A stretch of 38,909 nucleotides of DNA from Stenotrophomonas maltophilia (GTDB lineage Bacteria; Pseudomonadota; Gammaproteobacteria; Xanthomonadales; Xanthomonadaceae): contig DGLB01000011.1 in assembly GCA_002387845.1 (NCBI GenBank), positions 2,459 through 41,367 of the forward strand, written 5' to 3'. Below the pieces are notes generated by a model that did no database searches, had not been told where the DNA came from, and saw only the letters and a list, made by a program, of their open reading frames with translations. Of the stretch, positions 15,512 through 24,726 are shown in pieces. The position numbers and the translations under genes were made by a program. Numbering within the stretch: the stretch's first letter is position 1; every line of letters starts with the position of its first letter.

Positions 15512-16723
15512 ATGTCCAGCTACCTCTTCACCTCCGAGTCGGTCTCTGAAGGCCATCCGGACAAGGTTGCCGACCAGATCTCCGATGCGGTGCTGGACGC
15601 GATCCTGACCCAGGACCAGCGCGCCCGCGTGGCCTGCGAGACCATGGTCAAGACCGGCGTCGCCATCGTCGCCGGTGAAATCACCACCTCGGCGTGGATC
15701 GACCTGGAAGCGCTGACCCGCAAGGTCATCGTGGACATCGGCTATGACAGCTCCGAGGTCGGCTTCGACGGTGCCACCTGCGGCGTGCTGAACCTGATCG
15801 GCAAGCAGTCCCCGCACATCGCCCAGGGCGTTGACCGCAAGAAGCCGGAAGAAATGGGCGCGGGCGACCAGGGCCTGATGTTCGGCTACGCCACCAACGA
15901 AACCGACAGCTACATGCCGGCCGCGATCCACCTGTCGCACCGTCTGGTCGAGCAGCAGGCCAAGATCCGCAAGAAGAAGAACTCGCCGCTGTCGTGGCTG
16001 CGTCCGGACGCCAAGAGCCAGGTCACCCTGCGCTATGAAAACGGCGAAGTGGCGGCCATCGACGCGGTGGTGCTGTCGACGCAGCACGCCCCGGGCATCA
16101 AGCAGAAGGACCTGATCGAAGCCGTCCGCGAAGAGATCATCAAGCCGGTGCTGCCGGCCAAGTGGCTGCACAAGGGCACCAAGTTCCACATCAACCCGAC
16201 CGGCAAGTTCGAGATCGGCGGCCCGGTGGGCGACTGCGGCCTGACCGGCCGCAAGATCATCGTCGACACCTACGGCGGCTGGGCCCGTCACGGTGGTGGC
16301 GCGTTCTCGGGCAAGGACCCGTCGAAGGTCGACCGTTCGGCCGCCTACGCCGCCCGTTACGTCGCCAAGAACGTCGTGGCCGCCGGCCTGGCCGACCGTT
16401 GCGAAGTGCAGGTCTCCTACGCCATCGGCGTGGCCGAGCCGACCTCGATCTCGGTCACCACCTTCGGCACCGGCAAGATCAGCGATGACAAGATCGAGAA
16501 GCTGATCCGCAAGCACTTCGACCTGCGTCCGTACGGCATCATCAAGATGCTGGACCTGATCCACCCGATGTACCAGCAGACCGCGGCCTACGGCCACTTC
16601 GGCCGCAAGCCGAAGGAGTTCAGCTACCTCAACGGTGCTGGCGAGACGGTCAACGCCACGGCCTTCTCCTGGGAGAAGACCGACCGCGCCGCCGCCCTCC
16701 GCGCCGACGCCAAGCTGAAGTAA
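15512..16723 (+). CDS. metK: S-adenosylmethionine synthetase
   Basis: This encodes 403 residues, close to the standard length. The enzyme makes SAM from methionine and ATP in the cytosol as a homotetramer. Signatures include SESVSEGHPDKVADQISDA (about 8-26, ATP site), GAGDQGLMFGYATNET (about 123-138) and GGGAFSGKDPSKVDRSAAY (about 261-279, the glycine-rich phosphate loop). The ATG at 15512 is chosen because MSSYLFTSESV is the family N-terminus; AAGGA lies 11 bases upstream. The upstream in-frame ATG at 15446 is in the promoter region. A strong terminator follows 11 bp after the stop, so it is probably transcribed alone. With ahcY and metF it provides most of the activated methyl cycle in this window. 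Confidence 0.98.
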   Translation: MSSYLFTSESVSEGHPDKVADQISDAVLDAILTQDQRARVACETMVKTGVAIVAGEITTSAWIDLEALTRKVIVDIGYDSSEVGFDGATCGVLNLIGKQSPHIAQGVDRKKPEEMGAGDQGLMFGYATNETDSYMPAAIHLSHRLVEQQAKIRKKKNSPLSWLRPDAKSQVTLRYENGEVAAIDAVVLSTQHAPGIKQKDLIEAVREEIIKPVLPAKWLHKGTKFHINPTGKFEIGGPVGDCGLTGRKIIVDTYGGWARHGGGAFSGKDPSKVDRSAAYAARYVAKNVVAAGLADRCEVQVSYAIGVAEPTSISVTTFGTGKISDDKIEKLIRKHFDLRPYGIIKMLDLIHPMYQQTAAYGHFGRKPKEFSYLNGAGETVNATAFSWEKTDRAAALRADAKLK

Positions 16724-16734
16724 GATCGACACCG

Positions 16735-16763
16735 GAAGGGCCGCGCAAGCGGCCCTTCTTTTT
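16735..16763 (+). terminator. rho-independent terminator after metK
   Basis: GAAGGGCCGC (16735-16744), loop GCAA, GCGGCCCTTC (16749-16758), then five T. A perfect 10-bp GC-rich stem with a GNRA loop. Confidence 0.96.
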
Positions 16764-16825
16764 GCCCATTGCAATCCCCGCCCCACCCAAGCGAGCATGT
16801 CGTAATCGACCAAGGACGCTCGCTT

Positions 16826-18037
16826 ATGCTCTCCGCCCTGCTGGACAAGCTGTTCAAAGACACCCCGGACAACGATGCGTTCGCCGAACGCTTCATCAGC
16901 TCCGCCCGCCGCAGTGGCATCACCCAACCGCTGAGCTACGACGCCGAACTGTTCCGCGTGCAGGTCGGCAAGGGTGCCTATTTCAACCTGCACAACGCCC
17001 ACCACGCCTACCTGAACGCCAAGCGTGGCAAGCAGCAACAGGTGCTGGACCAGTTCGTGACTGCCCTGCACGCCAGCAATGCCCCTGAAATGACATGGGA
17101 CGAGATCCGGCCCTTACTGCGTCCGATCATCCGCAGCTTCTCGCAGTTGGAGCAGATCCGACTGGGAGAGATCGCGCAGAAGGGCTGGGAGGCACCGAAC
17201 ACCTTCCAGTACCGCCAGCTTACCGAAGAGTGTGTGGAACTGATCGCCATCGATCACCCCGAACACACGATGACCAAAACGGACGGCCCGGCTGCGGACT
17301 GGGGTGTCTCGCTGCACGAAGCCCTCGACATCGCGCGCCGCAATCTGCGGGAGCAGGAGCAGGTCCCGTTCGAGCCCATCGCCCCCGGCCTGTTCCGCGC
17401 CAACTGGCAGGACTGCTACGACAGCAGCCGCGCCCTGCTGCCAGAACTGGTGAACCGGGTTCCTGTTTCAGGACGACCGGTGTTCCTGCTGGCCACCCGC
17501 GACCTGATGATGGTGGCCGGTGAAAACGACGAGGCCGCGCAGCTCGCGATGTTCGACATCGCGTTGGAAGAGGTGAAGGCCGGACGTGTGATTTCCTGGG
17601 AGCTGCTGCGCCACGATGACGATGGCCGCATCGTGGTGCAGGAACCCGCCAGCGAAGCGCTGCGCCAGAAACAGAGCCAGCTGCGCGTGACGTTGAACCA
17701 GGATGCCTACCACGTACAGAAGCAGTTGCTCGAGCGCGTGCATGAGGCGCATGGCGAGGACATCTTTGTAGCGACCTACATGGCGTTTGCCGCTGGCGAA
17801 GAGTGGATCTCGATTGCCAGCTGGACCGAGGGCGTGCATGCCTCGCTGCCGCGGACGGACTACCTGGCGCTGGTCATCCCGGCGGAAGACGAGCCCCCCG
17901 TCATCCGCGTTCCCTGGAACAAGGCGATGTCGATCGTGGGCGATCTGCTGGAGCGCGACCCGCGCCACCTGCACCCGCCACGCTACCTGACCCGGGGCTT
18001 CCCGACAGAGCAGCAACTGGCACAGTTGAGCGCGTAA
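16826..18037 (+). CDS. DUF1444-containing protein of unknown function
   Basis: This encodes 403 residues with no signal peptide. The segment around residues 170-250 (FRANWQDCYDSSRALLPELV, then VPVSGRPVFLLATRDLMMVAG and MFDIALEEVKAGRVISWELL) follows the DUF1444 pattern known from Bacillus YtpQ (FRANDGYDASRIL..., SVPHQDVLILAD). That protein is about 260 residues, so this one has an extra C-terminal part of about 130 residues, rich in acidic residues and including AGEEWISIASWTEG. The function of the family is unknown. The ATG at 16826 has AAGGA nine bases upstream; an in-frame ATG at 16769 lacks one. It stands between the metK terminator and the thioesterase gene. Confidence 0.85.
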   Translation: MLSALLDKLFKDTPDNDAFAERFISSARRSGITQPLSYDAELFRVQVGKGAYFNLHNAHHAYLNAKRGKQQQVLDQFVTALHASNAPEMTWDEIRPLLRPIIRSFSQLEQIRLGEIAQKGWEAPNTFQYRQLTEECVELIAIDHPEHTMTKTDGPAADWGVSLHEALDIARRNLREQEQVPFEPIAPGLFRANWQDCYDSSRALLPELVNRVPVSGRPVFLLATRDLMMVAGENDEAAQLAMFDIALEEVKAGRVISWELLRHDDDGRIVVQEPASEALRQKQSQLRVTLNQDAYHVQKQLLERVHEAHGEDIFVATYMAFAAGEEWISIASWTEGVHASLPRTDYLALVIPAEDEPPVIRVPWNKAMSIVGDLLERDPRHLHPPRYLTRGFPTEQQLAQLSA

Positions 18038-18090
18038 CCGCACGCCCTGCGTGGGTGCCGGCCGCCACCACCGGGGGCGGCGATGCCGGA

Positions 18091-18096
18091 TAGAAT
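18091..18096 (+). promoter_or_regulatory. -10 element of the thioesterase gene; leaderless start predicted
   Basis: TAGAAT ends 6 bases before the ATG at 18103, so transcription should start at or beside the start codon. No Shine-Dalgarno sequence is present. Confidence 0.5.
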
Positions 18097-18102
18097 CGCC
18101 GC

Positions 18103-18609
18103 ATGACCACCGAACTCAAATCCCACCAGCTGTCCATGACCGTGCTGATGACGCCGGACATGGCCAATTTCTCCGGCAAGGTGCACGGCGGCGCGGTGCT
18201 GCGCCTGCTCGACCAGGTCGCCTACGCCTGCGCCAGCCGCTATGCGGGGCGCTACGTGGTCACCCTCTCGGTGGACCAGGTGACCTTCCGCGAACCGATC
18301 CTCGTCGGCGAGCTGGTCACCTTCCTGGCCTCGGTGAACTACACCGGCACCTCGTCGATGGAGATCGGGGTGAAAGTGGTGGCCGAGGACATCATGAAGC
18401 GCAGCGTGCGCCATGCGAACAGCTGCTTCTTCACCATGGTGGCGGTCGATGACGAGGGCCGGCCAACGCCGGTGCCGGCGCTGGAGCTGGAAAGCAACAA
18501 CCAGCGCCGGCGCCATGCGGCCGCCCTGATCCGGCGGCAGCTGCGCGCGGAGATGGAGCAGCGTCAGCACGAGTTGCTGGCGTCGAATCCGCCCTCGGCG
18601 GAGGGGTGA
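18103..18609 (+). CDS. acyl-CoA thioesterase (hotdog fold, YciA/BFIT-like)
   Basis: This encodes 168 residues, the usual size for single-domain hotdog thioesterases that hydrolyse acyl-CoA in the cytosol. The central signature is NFSGKVHGGAVLRLLDQVAYACASR (about residues 22-46), with the conserved Asn, HGG and Asp of the active site. VDQVTFREPILVGELVTFLASV (about 63-84) continues the fold. It ends with a charged, Arg/Gln-rich helix after residue 130. The physiological acyl chain is unknown. The gene appears to be transcribed on its own from a promoter abutting the ATG, and a 92-bp composite SMAG element lies 16 bp after its stop. Confidence 0.9.
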   Translation: MTTELKSHQLSMTVLMTPDMANFSGKVHGGAVLRLLDQVAYACASRYAGRYVVTLSVDQVTFREPILVGELVTFLASVNYTGTSSMEIGVKVVAEDIMKRSVRHANSCFFTMVAVDDEGRPTPVPALELESNNQRRRHAAALIRRQLRAEMEQRQHELLASNPPSAEG

Positions 18610-18625
18610 TCTCGCCTGGAGTGCG

Positions 18626-18717
18626 GTAGCGCCGACCCGAAGGGTGCCCGCCAGGACGGCGGGCATAACGTTGGCCGGCCTTCGTTCCCCCTTGGGCCGG
18701 CCAACGGCCGGCGCTAC
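18626..18717. repeat. composite 92-bp SMAG element
   Basis: The outer ends pair: GTAGCGCCG (18626-18634) with CGGCGCTAC (18709-18717), so GTAG stands at both ends. Inside are a GCCCGCC/GGCGGGC hairpin (18646-18664) and a GTTGGCCGGCC/GGCCGGCCAAC hairpin (18670-18706). The whole can fold as a multi-branched structure between the convergent thioesterase gene and the minus-strand gene ending at 18740. Confidence 0.85.
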
Positions 18718-18739
18718 CGGAGTACGGTGCCATGTCCCT

Positions 18740-19228
18740 TCAAAGGGCCACGTCAGCTTCATCCATCGGCTGCAAATAGGGCGATGGATACCGCTCGACG
18801 AACAAGCCGGGCTCCGTTCTCTCCAACGCTGTCAGGATGTCATCCGCAGCTGCGACATACAGGTAGTAGTCGTAGCCGAAGTGCACTTCCATGCGCTCTG
18901 CCGCCAACATGCACCAGCATGCTTCACGCAGCACCTGACGCGCCATTTCCAGTGCCTCGGTCAGGCCCAGCCACTGCCCATCCGTAACATCGCGCGTACC
19001 CTCCCCCTCCAACGCCCTCACCTGCAGCGCGGTGGTTCCACTGGCAATGCACGCGGTTTCCAGTATCCGCAGATAGGCCGCCTCCACCTGCAGGTAGTCC
19101 GCGAGCGTCACCTTCCGGCCGACATCCGAAAAGCCAGTCCATTCCGATGGCGGCGACGTCCGCGCTCCATTGGAGCCCAGCGTCGCGTACTTGGTGATGC
19201 GGAAGGAGTACACGAGGTCGGTGTTCAT
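18740..19228 (-). CDS. conserved protein of unknown function, coupled to ppc
   Basis: This encodes 162 residues, cytosolic by sequence. The ATG at 19226-19228 shares one base with the ppc stop (TGATG), so it is translationally coupled to ppc. From memory, segments such as SFRITKY, EWTGFSDVG, DYLQVEAAYLRIL and VHFGYDYYLYV with the end GLFVERYPSPY match a widespread uncharacterised family (with EWTS.SDIG and VHFGYDYY motifs) found in many bacteria. I cannot name its function. The pairing with ppc may be a chance of genome order or a regulatory partnership. Confidence 0.8.
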   Translation of the reverse strand: MNTDLVYSFRITKYATLGSNGARTSPPSEWTGFSDVGRKVTLADYLQVEAAYLRILETACIASGTTALQVRALEGEGTRDVTDGQWLGLTEALEMARQVLREACWCMLAAERMEVHFGYDYYLYVAAADDILTALERTEPGLFVERYPSPYLQPMDEADVAL

Positions 19229-21939
19229 CAGCCCGTATTCTGCACGCCCTGCGAGACGCCATTCACGCAGGCAACCAGCGCGCGCAGCACATCATCATCT
19301 TCACCGCCGCTTTCACGCCAGCGCTTGAGCAGGTCCACCTGCAACACGCTGATCGGGTCCACATAGGGGTTACGCAGGCGAATCGACAGCGCCAGACGCT
19401 GGTCGTGCTGCAGCAGGGAGCCCTGCCCGGTCAGCGCCAGGATCAGCTTCCCGGTCAGCGCCAGTTCCTGCTCGATCTGCGGGAAGAACCGCGCGTGCAG
19501 CGGACCGGACAGCTGCGAGAACTGCTCGGCAATGGTGATGTCGCCCTTGGACAGCACCATCGCGATGTCGTCCAGGAAGGTGCTGAAGAACGGCCAGTCA
19601 CGCGCCATCTCGTGCAGCGTTTCGGCATGACCCGCATCAAGCGCGGCCTGCAGGCCACTGCCCACCCCGTACCAGCCGGGAATCACCGCGCGTGCCTGGC
19701 TCCAGGCGAACACCCAGGGAATCGCGCGCAGGTTGCCCAGCGCCGCGTCCTGGCCGAGCCGGCGTGACGGGCGCGAGCCCAGCGTCATGCGCTCGATCAC
19801 ATCGATGGGCGTGGCCTGGCGGAAGTACTGCATGAAATCGGGCTGGCCGACAAAGGCGCGATAGGCAGCCGCGCTGCGCTCGGCCACCAGGTCCATCACC
19901 GGCCGCCAGCGGTCTTCGCGCGGCTCGGGCGCACGCGGGCGCAGGCTGGAACGCAGCACCGCACCGGTGGCCTGCTCCAGCGAACGCAGCGCCAGTGCGC
20001 GGATGCCGTATTTGCGGTGGATCACCTCGCCCTGCTCGGTGACCCGCAGGCGGCCGTCGATGCTGCCGCGCGGTGACGCATCCACCGCGTGGGTGGTCTT
20101 GCCGCCACCGCGGCTGATCGAACCACCACGGCCGTGGAAGAAGGTCAGGCGGATGCCGCTTTCGGCCGCGACCTCCAGCAGTTCCACCTGCGCCCGCTGC
20201 AGGCCCCAGCGCGAGGCCGCAATGCCGCCGTCCTTGCCGCTGTCCGAATAGCCCAGCATGACCATCTGCACGTCGTCGCGCGCGCGCAGGTGGGCGCGGT
20301 AGACCGGGTCGGCGAGCAGGTCGCGCAGGGTTTCGGTGCCGCGCTTGAGGTCGTCCACGGTTTCGAACAACGGTGCGATGTCCAACGGCACGGCACCTTC
20401 ATCGTTGACCAGACCGCCGCGTCGCGCCAATGCCAACACCGCCAGCACGTCGCTGCGATCATGGGCCATGGAGATGATGTAGCTGCCGAGCGCGTCGGTG
20501 CCGTGGCGCTGGCGCGCATCGGCCAGCGCGGCGAACACGGCATCCAGGCGCTGCCCACCTTCTTCCGTGCTGGGCGGCAGCGACTGCTCGCCGCTGGCGA
20601 ACGGGGCCAGACGTTCGGCACGGGCCAGCGCGTCGGCGTTGTCCCAGGCCTCCTGTCCGTCCAGCACGCTGGCCAGCGCGCGGCCGTGCACGCTGGATTC
20701 CTGGCGCACGTCCAGCCGCGCCAGATGGAAGCCGAACGTGCGCACGCGCCACAGCAGGCGGCGCACGGCAAAGCCGCCCGCGTGATCACCCTTGTTGGCA
20801 TGCAGGCTGTCCAGGATCAGCTGCAGGTCGTGTTCCAGTTCGTGCGGGCCGGCATAGGCACCGTCAGCGTCATCCAGCGTCGCCTGCACCCGTGCGCGCA
20901 TGCGGTCGTTGAGCAGGCGGTACGGCATGTCGGCGTGGCGCGGGCGCGAGCTCACGTTCGGCAGCAACTGCTGGTAACACGCCACCTGTGCCTGCAGCGC
21001 ATCGCTCACTCCGACCCGCTCGGTACTCTGGCTGAGCAGGCTGGCCAGCTGCAGCAGGTCTTTCTGGTAGCGCCCCAGCACCGCCTGGCGCTGCGCATCC
21101 AGGGTGTTGCGGATGGTGCGGGCATCGACGTTCGGGTTGCCGTCCATGTCGCCGCCGACCCAGGTGCCGAAGCGCAGCAGGCGCGGCAGTGGCAGGGTCT
21201 GCCCGTAGGTGTCCAGCAGCGCCTGCTGCAGCGATTCGTACAGCACCGGCATGACCCGGTACAGCACCTGCACCAGGTAGAAGCCGACGTGCTCGCGCTC
21301 ATCATCCACCGTCGGTCGCACCGGCGAGGAGTCGGTGGTCTGCCAGGAGGCGGTGAGTGCCATGCGGAAGCGCGCCGCATCGGCGGCGGCCTCGCCCGGG
21401 GTGCGCTGGCCATCCAGCGCATCCACCAGGCTGGCCACCATCAACTGTTCCTTTTCCAGCAGCGCGCGACGCACCGCTTCGGTCGGGTGGGCGGTGAACA
21501 CCGGTTCGATGTCGATGCGCGGCAGCCACTGCGCCAATTCCTCGAGGGTGACGCCTTGCGCTTTCAGGTGCTGCAGCGCGTCCTGCAGGCTGTCCGGCTG
21601 CGGCGCGGCGGTGCCGGCGCGCTGGTAGTCACGACGGCGACGGATGCGGTGCACGCGCTCGGCGATGTTGACCACCTGGAAGTAGGTGCTGAAGGCACGC
21701 ACGGTGGCTTCTGCTTCGGCCGGAGCCAGATCATGCAGTACCGCGCTGAGGTCGCTCAGCGGCGCGCCACTCTCGCGCCGGGCGATGGCGCGGGTGCGGA
21801 TCTGTTCGATGTGCTCGAAGAAGTCTTCGGATACCTGCTCGACCAGGAGATCGCCGACCAATGCGCCCAACCGGCGCACGTCGTCACGCAGGGGAATGTC
21901 CGGGGTGGCAAACACGATGCTGCTGCGGTATTCGTTCAT
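19228..21939 (-). CDS. ppc: phosphoenolpyruvate carboxylase
   Basis: This encodes 903 residues. The enzyme carboxylates PEP with bicarbonate to oxaloacetate, refilling the TCA cycle. Visible signatures are the catalytic His in VFTAHPTEAVRR (about 147-158), the Lys/Arg-rich LGYSDSGKDGGI (about 560), the glycine loop FFHGRGGSISRGGG (about 604-617) and the canonical C-terminus QNTG, which is part of the allosteric aspartate site. The start MNEYRSSIVF at 21939 is preferred; an in-frame ATG at 22014 adds 25 residues without family character. The stop overlaps the start of the 162-residue gene downstream. A 12-bp stem hairpin (22040-22067) separates it from the S9 peptidase gene upstream. Confidence 0.97.
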   Translation of the reverse strand: MNEYRSSIVFATPDIPLRDDVRRLGALVGDLLVEQVSEDFFEHIEQIRTRAIARRESGAPLSDLSAVLHDLAPAEAEATVRAFSTYFQVVNIAERVHRIRRRRDYQRAGTAAPQPDSLQDALQHLKAQGVTLEELAQWLPRIDIEPVFTAHPTEAVRRALLEKEQLMVASLVDALDGQRTPGEAAADAARFRMALTASWQTTDSSPVRPTVDDEREHVGFYLVQVLYRVMPVLYESLQQALLDTYGQTLPLPRLLRFGTWVGGDMDGNPNVDARTIRNTLDAQRQAVLGRYQKDLLQLASLLSQSTERVGVSDALQAQVACYQQLLPNVSSRPRHADMPYRLLNDRMRARVQATLDDADGAYAGPHELEHDLQLILDSLHANKGDHAGGFAVRRLLWRVRTFGFHLARLDVRQESSVHGRALASVLDGQEAWDNADALARAERLAPFASGEQSLPPSTEEGGQRLDAVFAALADARQRHGTDALGSYIISMAHDRSDVLAVLALARRGGLVNDEGAVPLDIAPLFETVDDLKRGTETLRDLLADPVYRAHLRARDDVQMVMLGYSDSGKDGGIAASRWGLQRAQVELLEVAAESGIRLTFFHGRGGSISRGGGKTTHAVDASPRGSIDGRLRVTEQGEVIHRKYGIRALALRSLEQATGAVLRSSLRPRAPEPREDRWRPVMDLVAERSAAAYRAFVGQPDFMQYFRQATPIDVIERMTLGSRPSRRLGQDAALGNLRAIPWVFAWSQARAVIPGWYGVGSGLQAALDAGHAETLHEMARDWPFFSTFLDDIAMVLSKGDITIAEQFSQLSGPLHARFFPQIEQELALTGKLILALTGQGSLLQHDQRLALSIRLRNPYVDPISVLQVDLLKRWRESGGEDDDVLRALVACVNGVSQGVQNTG

Positions 21940-22039
21940 CTGCGACGCATGGGCCTGAAGGAACGGAATCCGGTCAAGCGTAACGCAGATTGCAGGCCGC
22001 ATATCGGCATGCAAAAGGTTTCATCTGCATGTGTTCCAT

Positions 22040-22067
22040 GCCGGTCACCCCGTACGGGGCGACCGGC
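22040..22067 (-). repeat. strong hairpin between the S9 peptidase and ppc genes
   Basis: GCCGGTCACCCC and GGGGCGACCGGC form a 12-bp stem with one mismatch (a G-U pair in the minus-strand RNA) around a GTAC loop. It lies 8 bp after the peptidase stop, in the right place to end or protect that transcript. No T-run follows, so it is not a classic terminator. Confidence 0.6.
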
Positions 22068-22074
22068 GCATGCA

Positions 22075-24597
22075 TCACTTCTTCTTGATCGGCGTGCCGG
22101 GCCCGATGGTCTGTTCCAGCCAACGCTCGCTTTCGGCCAGCATGGTCATGATCGACTCGCGGGCGCGGTAGTGGTGCGATTCGTTGGGCAGCATCACCAG
22201 CCGCGAGGTGCCACCCAGGCCCTTCACCGCCGAGAACATGCGCTCGCTCTGCATCGGGAAGGTACCGGAGTTGTTGTCGTCCTGGCCGTGGATGAAGAGG
22301 ATCGGGTCCTTGATGTTGCCCGCGTAGTTGAACGGCGACATCGCCTGGTACACCGGCTGGGCCTGCCAGTAGTTGCGCTCTTCCGCCTGGAAACCGAACG
22401 GGGTCAGCGTGCGGTTGTAGGCACCGCTGCGGGCGATGCCGGCCTTGAACAGGCGCGTGTGCGCCAGCAGGTTGGCGGTCATGAACGCGCCGTAGGAATG
22501 CCCGCCAATGGCGATGTGCTCGCGGTCGGTCACGCCCCGGCGCACCACTTCGTCCACGGCAGCCTCGGCGTTGGCGATGAGCTGCGGCAGGTAGGTGTCG
22601 TTGGGCTCCTTGTCGCCCTCACCGATGATCGGCATCGACGGGCTGACCAGCACCGCATAGCCGGTGGCGAGGAACGCCTGCGGCCCCCAGTAGCCGACCG
22701 CGTTGAAGCGGTACGGCGAGTCGGTGACCTGGCTGGCCGCGGCAGCGGTTTTGAACTCACCCGGGTACGCCCACATCAGCAGCGGCAGCGGGCCGTCCTT
22801 CTTCGCGTTGTAGCCCGGCGGCAGCATCAGCGTGGCGGTCAGGTCGACACCGTCGTTGCGCTTGTAGCGGATCTGCTCCTTGCTCACCCCACGCAGCTGC
22901 GGCAGCGGGTGGGTGAAGGACGTCAGCGCGCGCGGCGCGGCAGCGGCATCCGTCAGCGACTGCACGTAGTAATTGGCCGGCTCATCCGGCGACTCGCGGG
23001 TCAGCAGCAGCGAGGTGCCTTCCTGATCCAACAGCGCCTGCGGCACCGCATAGCTGGGGGCCTGCGAATGGAACAGGCGGGTGGTCTGGCGACTGTCCAG
23101 GTCGAAGCGATCCACGAACGGGCGGTCGCCCTCCGGCGAGGCCCCCTGGCCGTACAGGAAGATGCTGCGGCCGTCGGCACTGGTCTGCAGACGGCCGCGG
23201 CCGTTGACGTCGCGGACCATGCCCGGGCGCCCGGGGTCGTTGTAGCGGTCCTGCGAGGAACGCTCCACCAGCAGCTGCGGCTCGGTCTCCGGCTGGTCCG
23301 GCGCGATGCGCCACTGCTTCACCGTGCGGCTCTTCCACCACGACTCGTTGAGCAGGGCCAGATCGCCGCGTCCCCACTGGATGCCGGCATAGCGGCTGCC
23401 CAGCTGGGCCAGGGTCTGCGGCGGACGATCGAACGGCGCGGCCTGGGTCAGCACCGCGTCACGCACGGCGGTATCCCGTGCGGGATCGCCGCCGTCCTGG
23501 GCCTCGGCCCAGACCAGCGTGGCCGGTGCATCGGCGCGCCAGCTGACCCGGCGCACGCCGGTCGGCACCGCGTCGTTGCCGGTGGGCAGGCCCTCCACCA
23601 GCGGCAGCTCGGCCACCGTGTGCTGCAGCGAACCGTCGGCGGCGGACAGCACCTCAATGCGGCGCGGGAAATCATCGGCCGGCACCTGGTAGGAGTACGG
23701 ACGCAGTACGCGCTCGGCCAGCAGATACCTGCCGTCCGGCGATACATCCAGGTCCAGGTAGATGCCGCGGCTGGAGAGCGCGGTGGTGGTGCCATTGAGG
23801 GCCACGCGTACCGGCTGGGCGCTGGCGTAGTAGTCGAACTGACGGGCGTCGGCTTCGTTCTTCAGCAGGTCCTGGTAGGTGCGCAGGGAGCGCACGCCGG
23901 CGGCGGGCTCGGTCTGCTGGATCGCCGGTCCCGTGGGAATGCCATCCGCGGCCGGTGCGCTGCCCTGCCCGGCCGGCTGCACGGTGGCGAGCAGGCCACG
24001 GCTGTCGGGCAGCCACTGGTAGCCATCGCCGAACACGGTGTTGAGCTGCCCGACCAGCTTGCGTGCACTGTTGCTGGCGACATCCACCAGCCACAGCTCG
24101 TTGATGCCGGTGGCCGGCTGCACCTGGTTGAAGGCCAGGTACTGCTGGTCCGGCGACCAGGCCATGGTCGCAATCGACAGCGGCTGCGGCAGGCCGCTGA
24201 TCTGGCGTTCCTTGCCGTCGGCGATGTTCATCAGCCACAGCTTGTTGCCGAAGCTGAAACGACTGGCCGAATGCGTGGCCGGATGGATGCGCACGCCAGC
24301 CAGCTTCAGTTCGGGCTGGGCCACGTCGCCGATCGCGGCCAGCGACGGCGCCTGCAGCAGTGCGGCCAGGTCGCGGCGCGGCGACAGACTCAGCGTGGGT
24401 GCACGTGGCGCGTCGACCACCGCCTGCAGCCGCGCCGACGGCAGCTGGTAACCGGCCAGCGGGACGCTGGCGGCCGTCGGCGGAGCGGTCGCCTTGCCGG
24501 CTCCTGCGGCCAGCCCCAGGGGAGCCACGGCCAACAGGGCTGCGCCCATGATCAGGCGGTTCCAGCGCGCCCTGCGCCCACGTTCACTGCGTGCCAT
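22075..24597 (-). CDS. secreted S9-family serine peptidase (glutamyl-endopeptidase-like)
   Basis: This encodes 840 residues. A basic N-terminus and hydrophobic segment (about 14-31) form an export signal. The N-terminal two thirds resemble a beta-propeller with repeated WSPD/VSPDGRYLL-type blades. The C-terminal prolyl-oligopeptidase-type hydrolase domain (about 590-840) has the nucleophile in GGHSYGAFM (Ser about 700), Asp in GQDDNNSG (about 776) and His in NESHHYRARES (about 807). Length and motifs fit the S9D group near glutamyl endopeptidases rather than DPP IV. It probably degrades peptides in the periplasm or outside. AGGA lies 7 bases before the ATG. It is divergent from ahcY across 274 bp. 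Confidence 0.92.
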   Translation of the reverse strand: MARSERGRRARWNRLIMGAALLAVAPLGLAAGAGKATAPPTAASVPLAGYQLPSARLQAVVDAPRAPTLSLSPRRDLAALLQAPSLAAIGDVAQPELKLAGVRIHPATHSASRFSFGNKLWLMNIADGKERQISGLPQPLSIATMAWSPDQQYLAFNQVQPATGINELWLVDVASNSARKLVGQLNTVFGDGYQWLPDSRGLLATVQPAGQGSAPAADGIPTGPAIQQTEPAAGVRSLRTYQDLLKNEADARQFDYYASAQPVRVALNGTTTALSSRGIYLDLDVSPDGRYLLAERVLRPYSYQVPADDFPRRIEVLSAADGSLQHTVAELPLVEGLPTGNDAVPTGVRRVSWRADAPATLVWAEAQDGGDPARDTAVRDAVLTQAAPFDRPPQTLAQLGSRYAGIQWGRGDLALLNESWWKSRTVKQWRIAPDQPETEPQLLVERSSQDRYNDPGRPGMVRDVNGRGRLQTSADGRSIFLYGQGASPEGDRPFVDRFDLDSRQTTRLFHSQAPSYAVPQALLDQEGTSLLLTRESPDEPANYYVQSLTDAAAAPRALTSFTHPLPQLRGVSKEQIRYKRNDGVDLTATLMLPPGYNAKKDGPLPLLMWAYPGEFKTAAAASQVTDSPYRFNAVGYWGPQAFLATGYAVLVSPSMPIIGEGDKEPNDTYLPQLIANAEAAVDEVVRRGVTDREHIAIGGHSYGAFMTANLLAHTRLFKAGIARSGAYNRTLTPFGFQAEERNYWQAQPVYQAMSPFNYAGNIKDPILFIHGQDDNNSGTFPMQSERMFSAVKGLGGTSRLVMLPNESHHYRARESIMTMLAESERWLEQTIGPGTPIKKK

Positions 24598-24706
24598 CGT
24601 GCATTCCTGTTGTAGGTGAACACTGGACCTTAACAGGGGGCCGTCGTCCGGCCCCCTGCCGATGGTTGGGGAACGCGGTGTTTCATGCCATTGCAGCGTG
24701 GCGGGA

Positions 24707-24712
24707 TATAAT
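24707..24712 (+). promoter_or_regulatory. ahcY -10 element
   Basis: A perfect TATAAT stands about 14 bases before the SAH riboswitch, placing the transcription start near 24719. The -35 match is poor (TTCATG-like with a long spacer). Confidence 0.7.
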
Positions 24713-24726
24713 GGCGACCTCCTTCA

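Noticed and set aside
20089..24615. A 1508-codon open frame on the plus strand, opposite ppc and the S9 peptidase gene
   Set aside because: It mirrors two well-supported genes, has no ribosome-binding site or family motif, and its composition (His-, Arg-, Val- and Gln-rich) is what the reverse frame of GC-rich genes gives.
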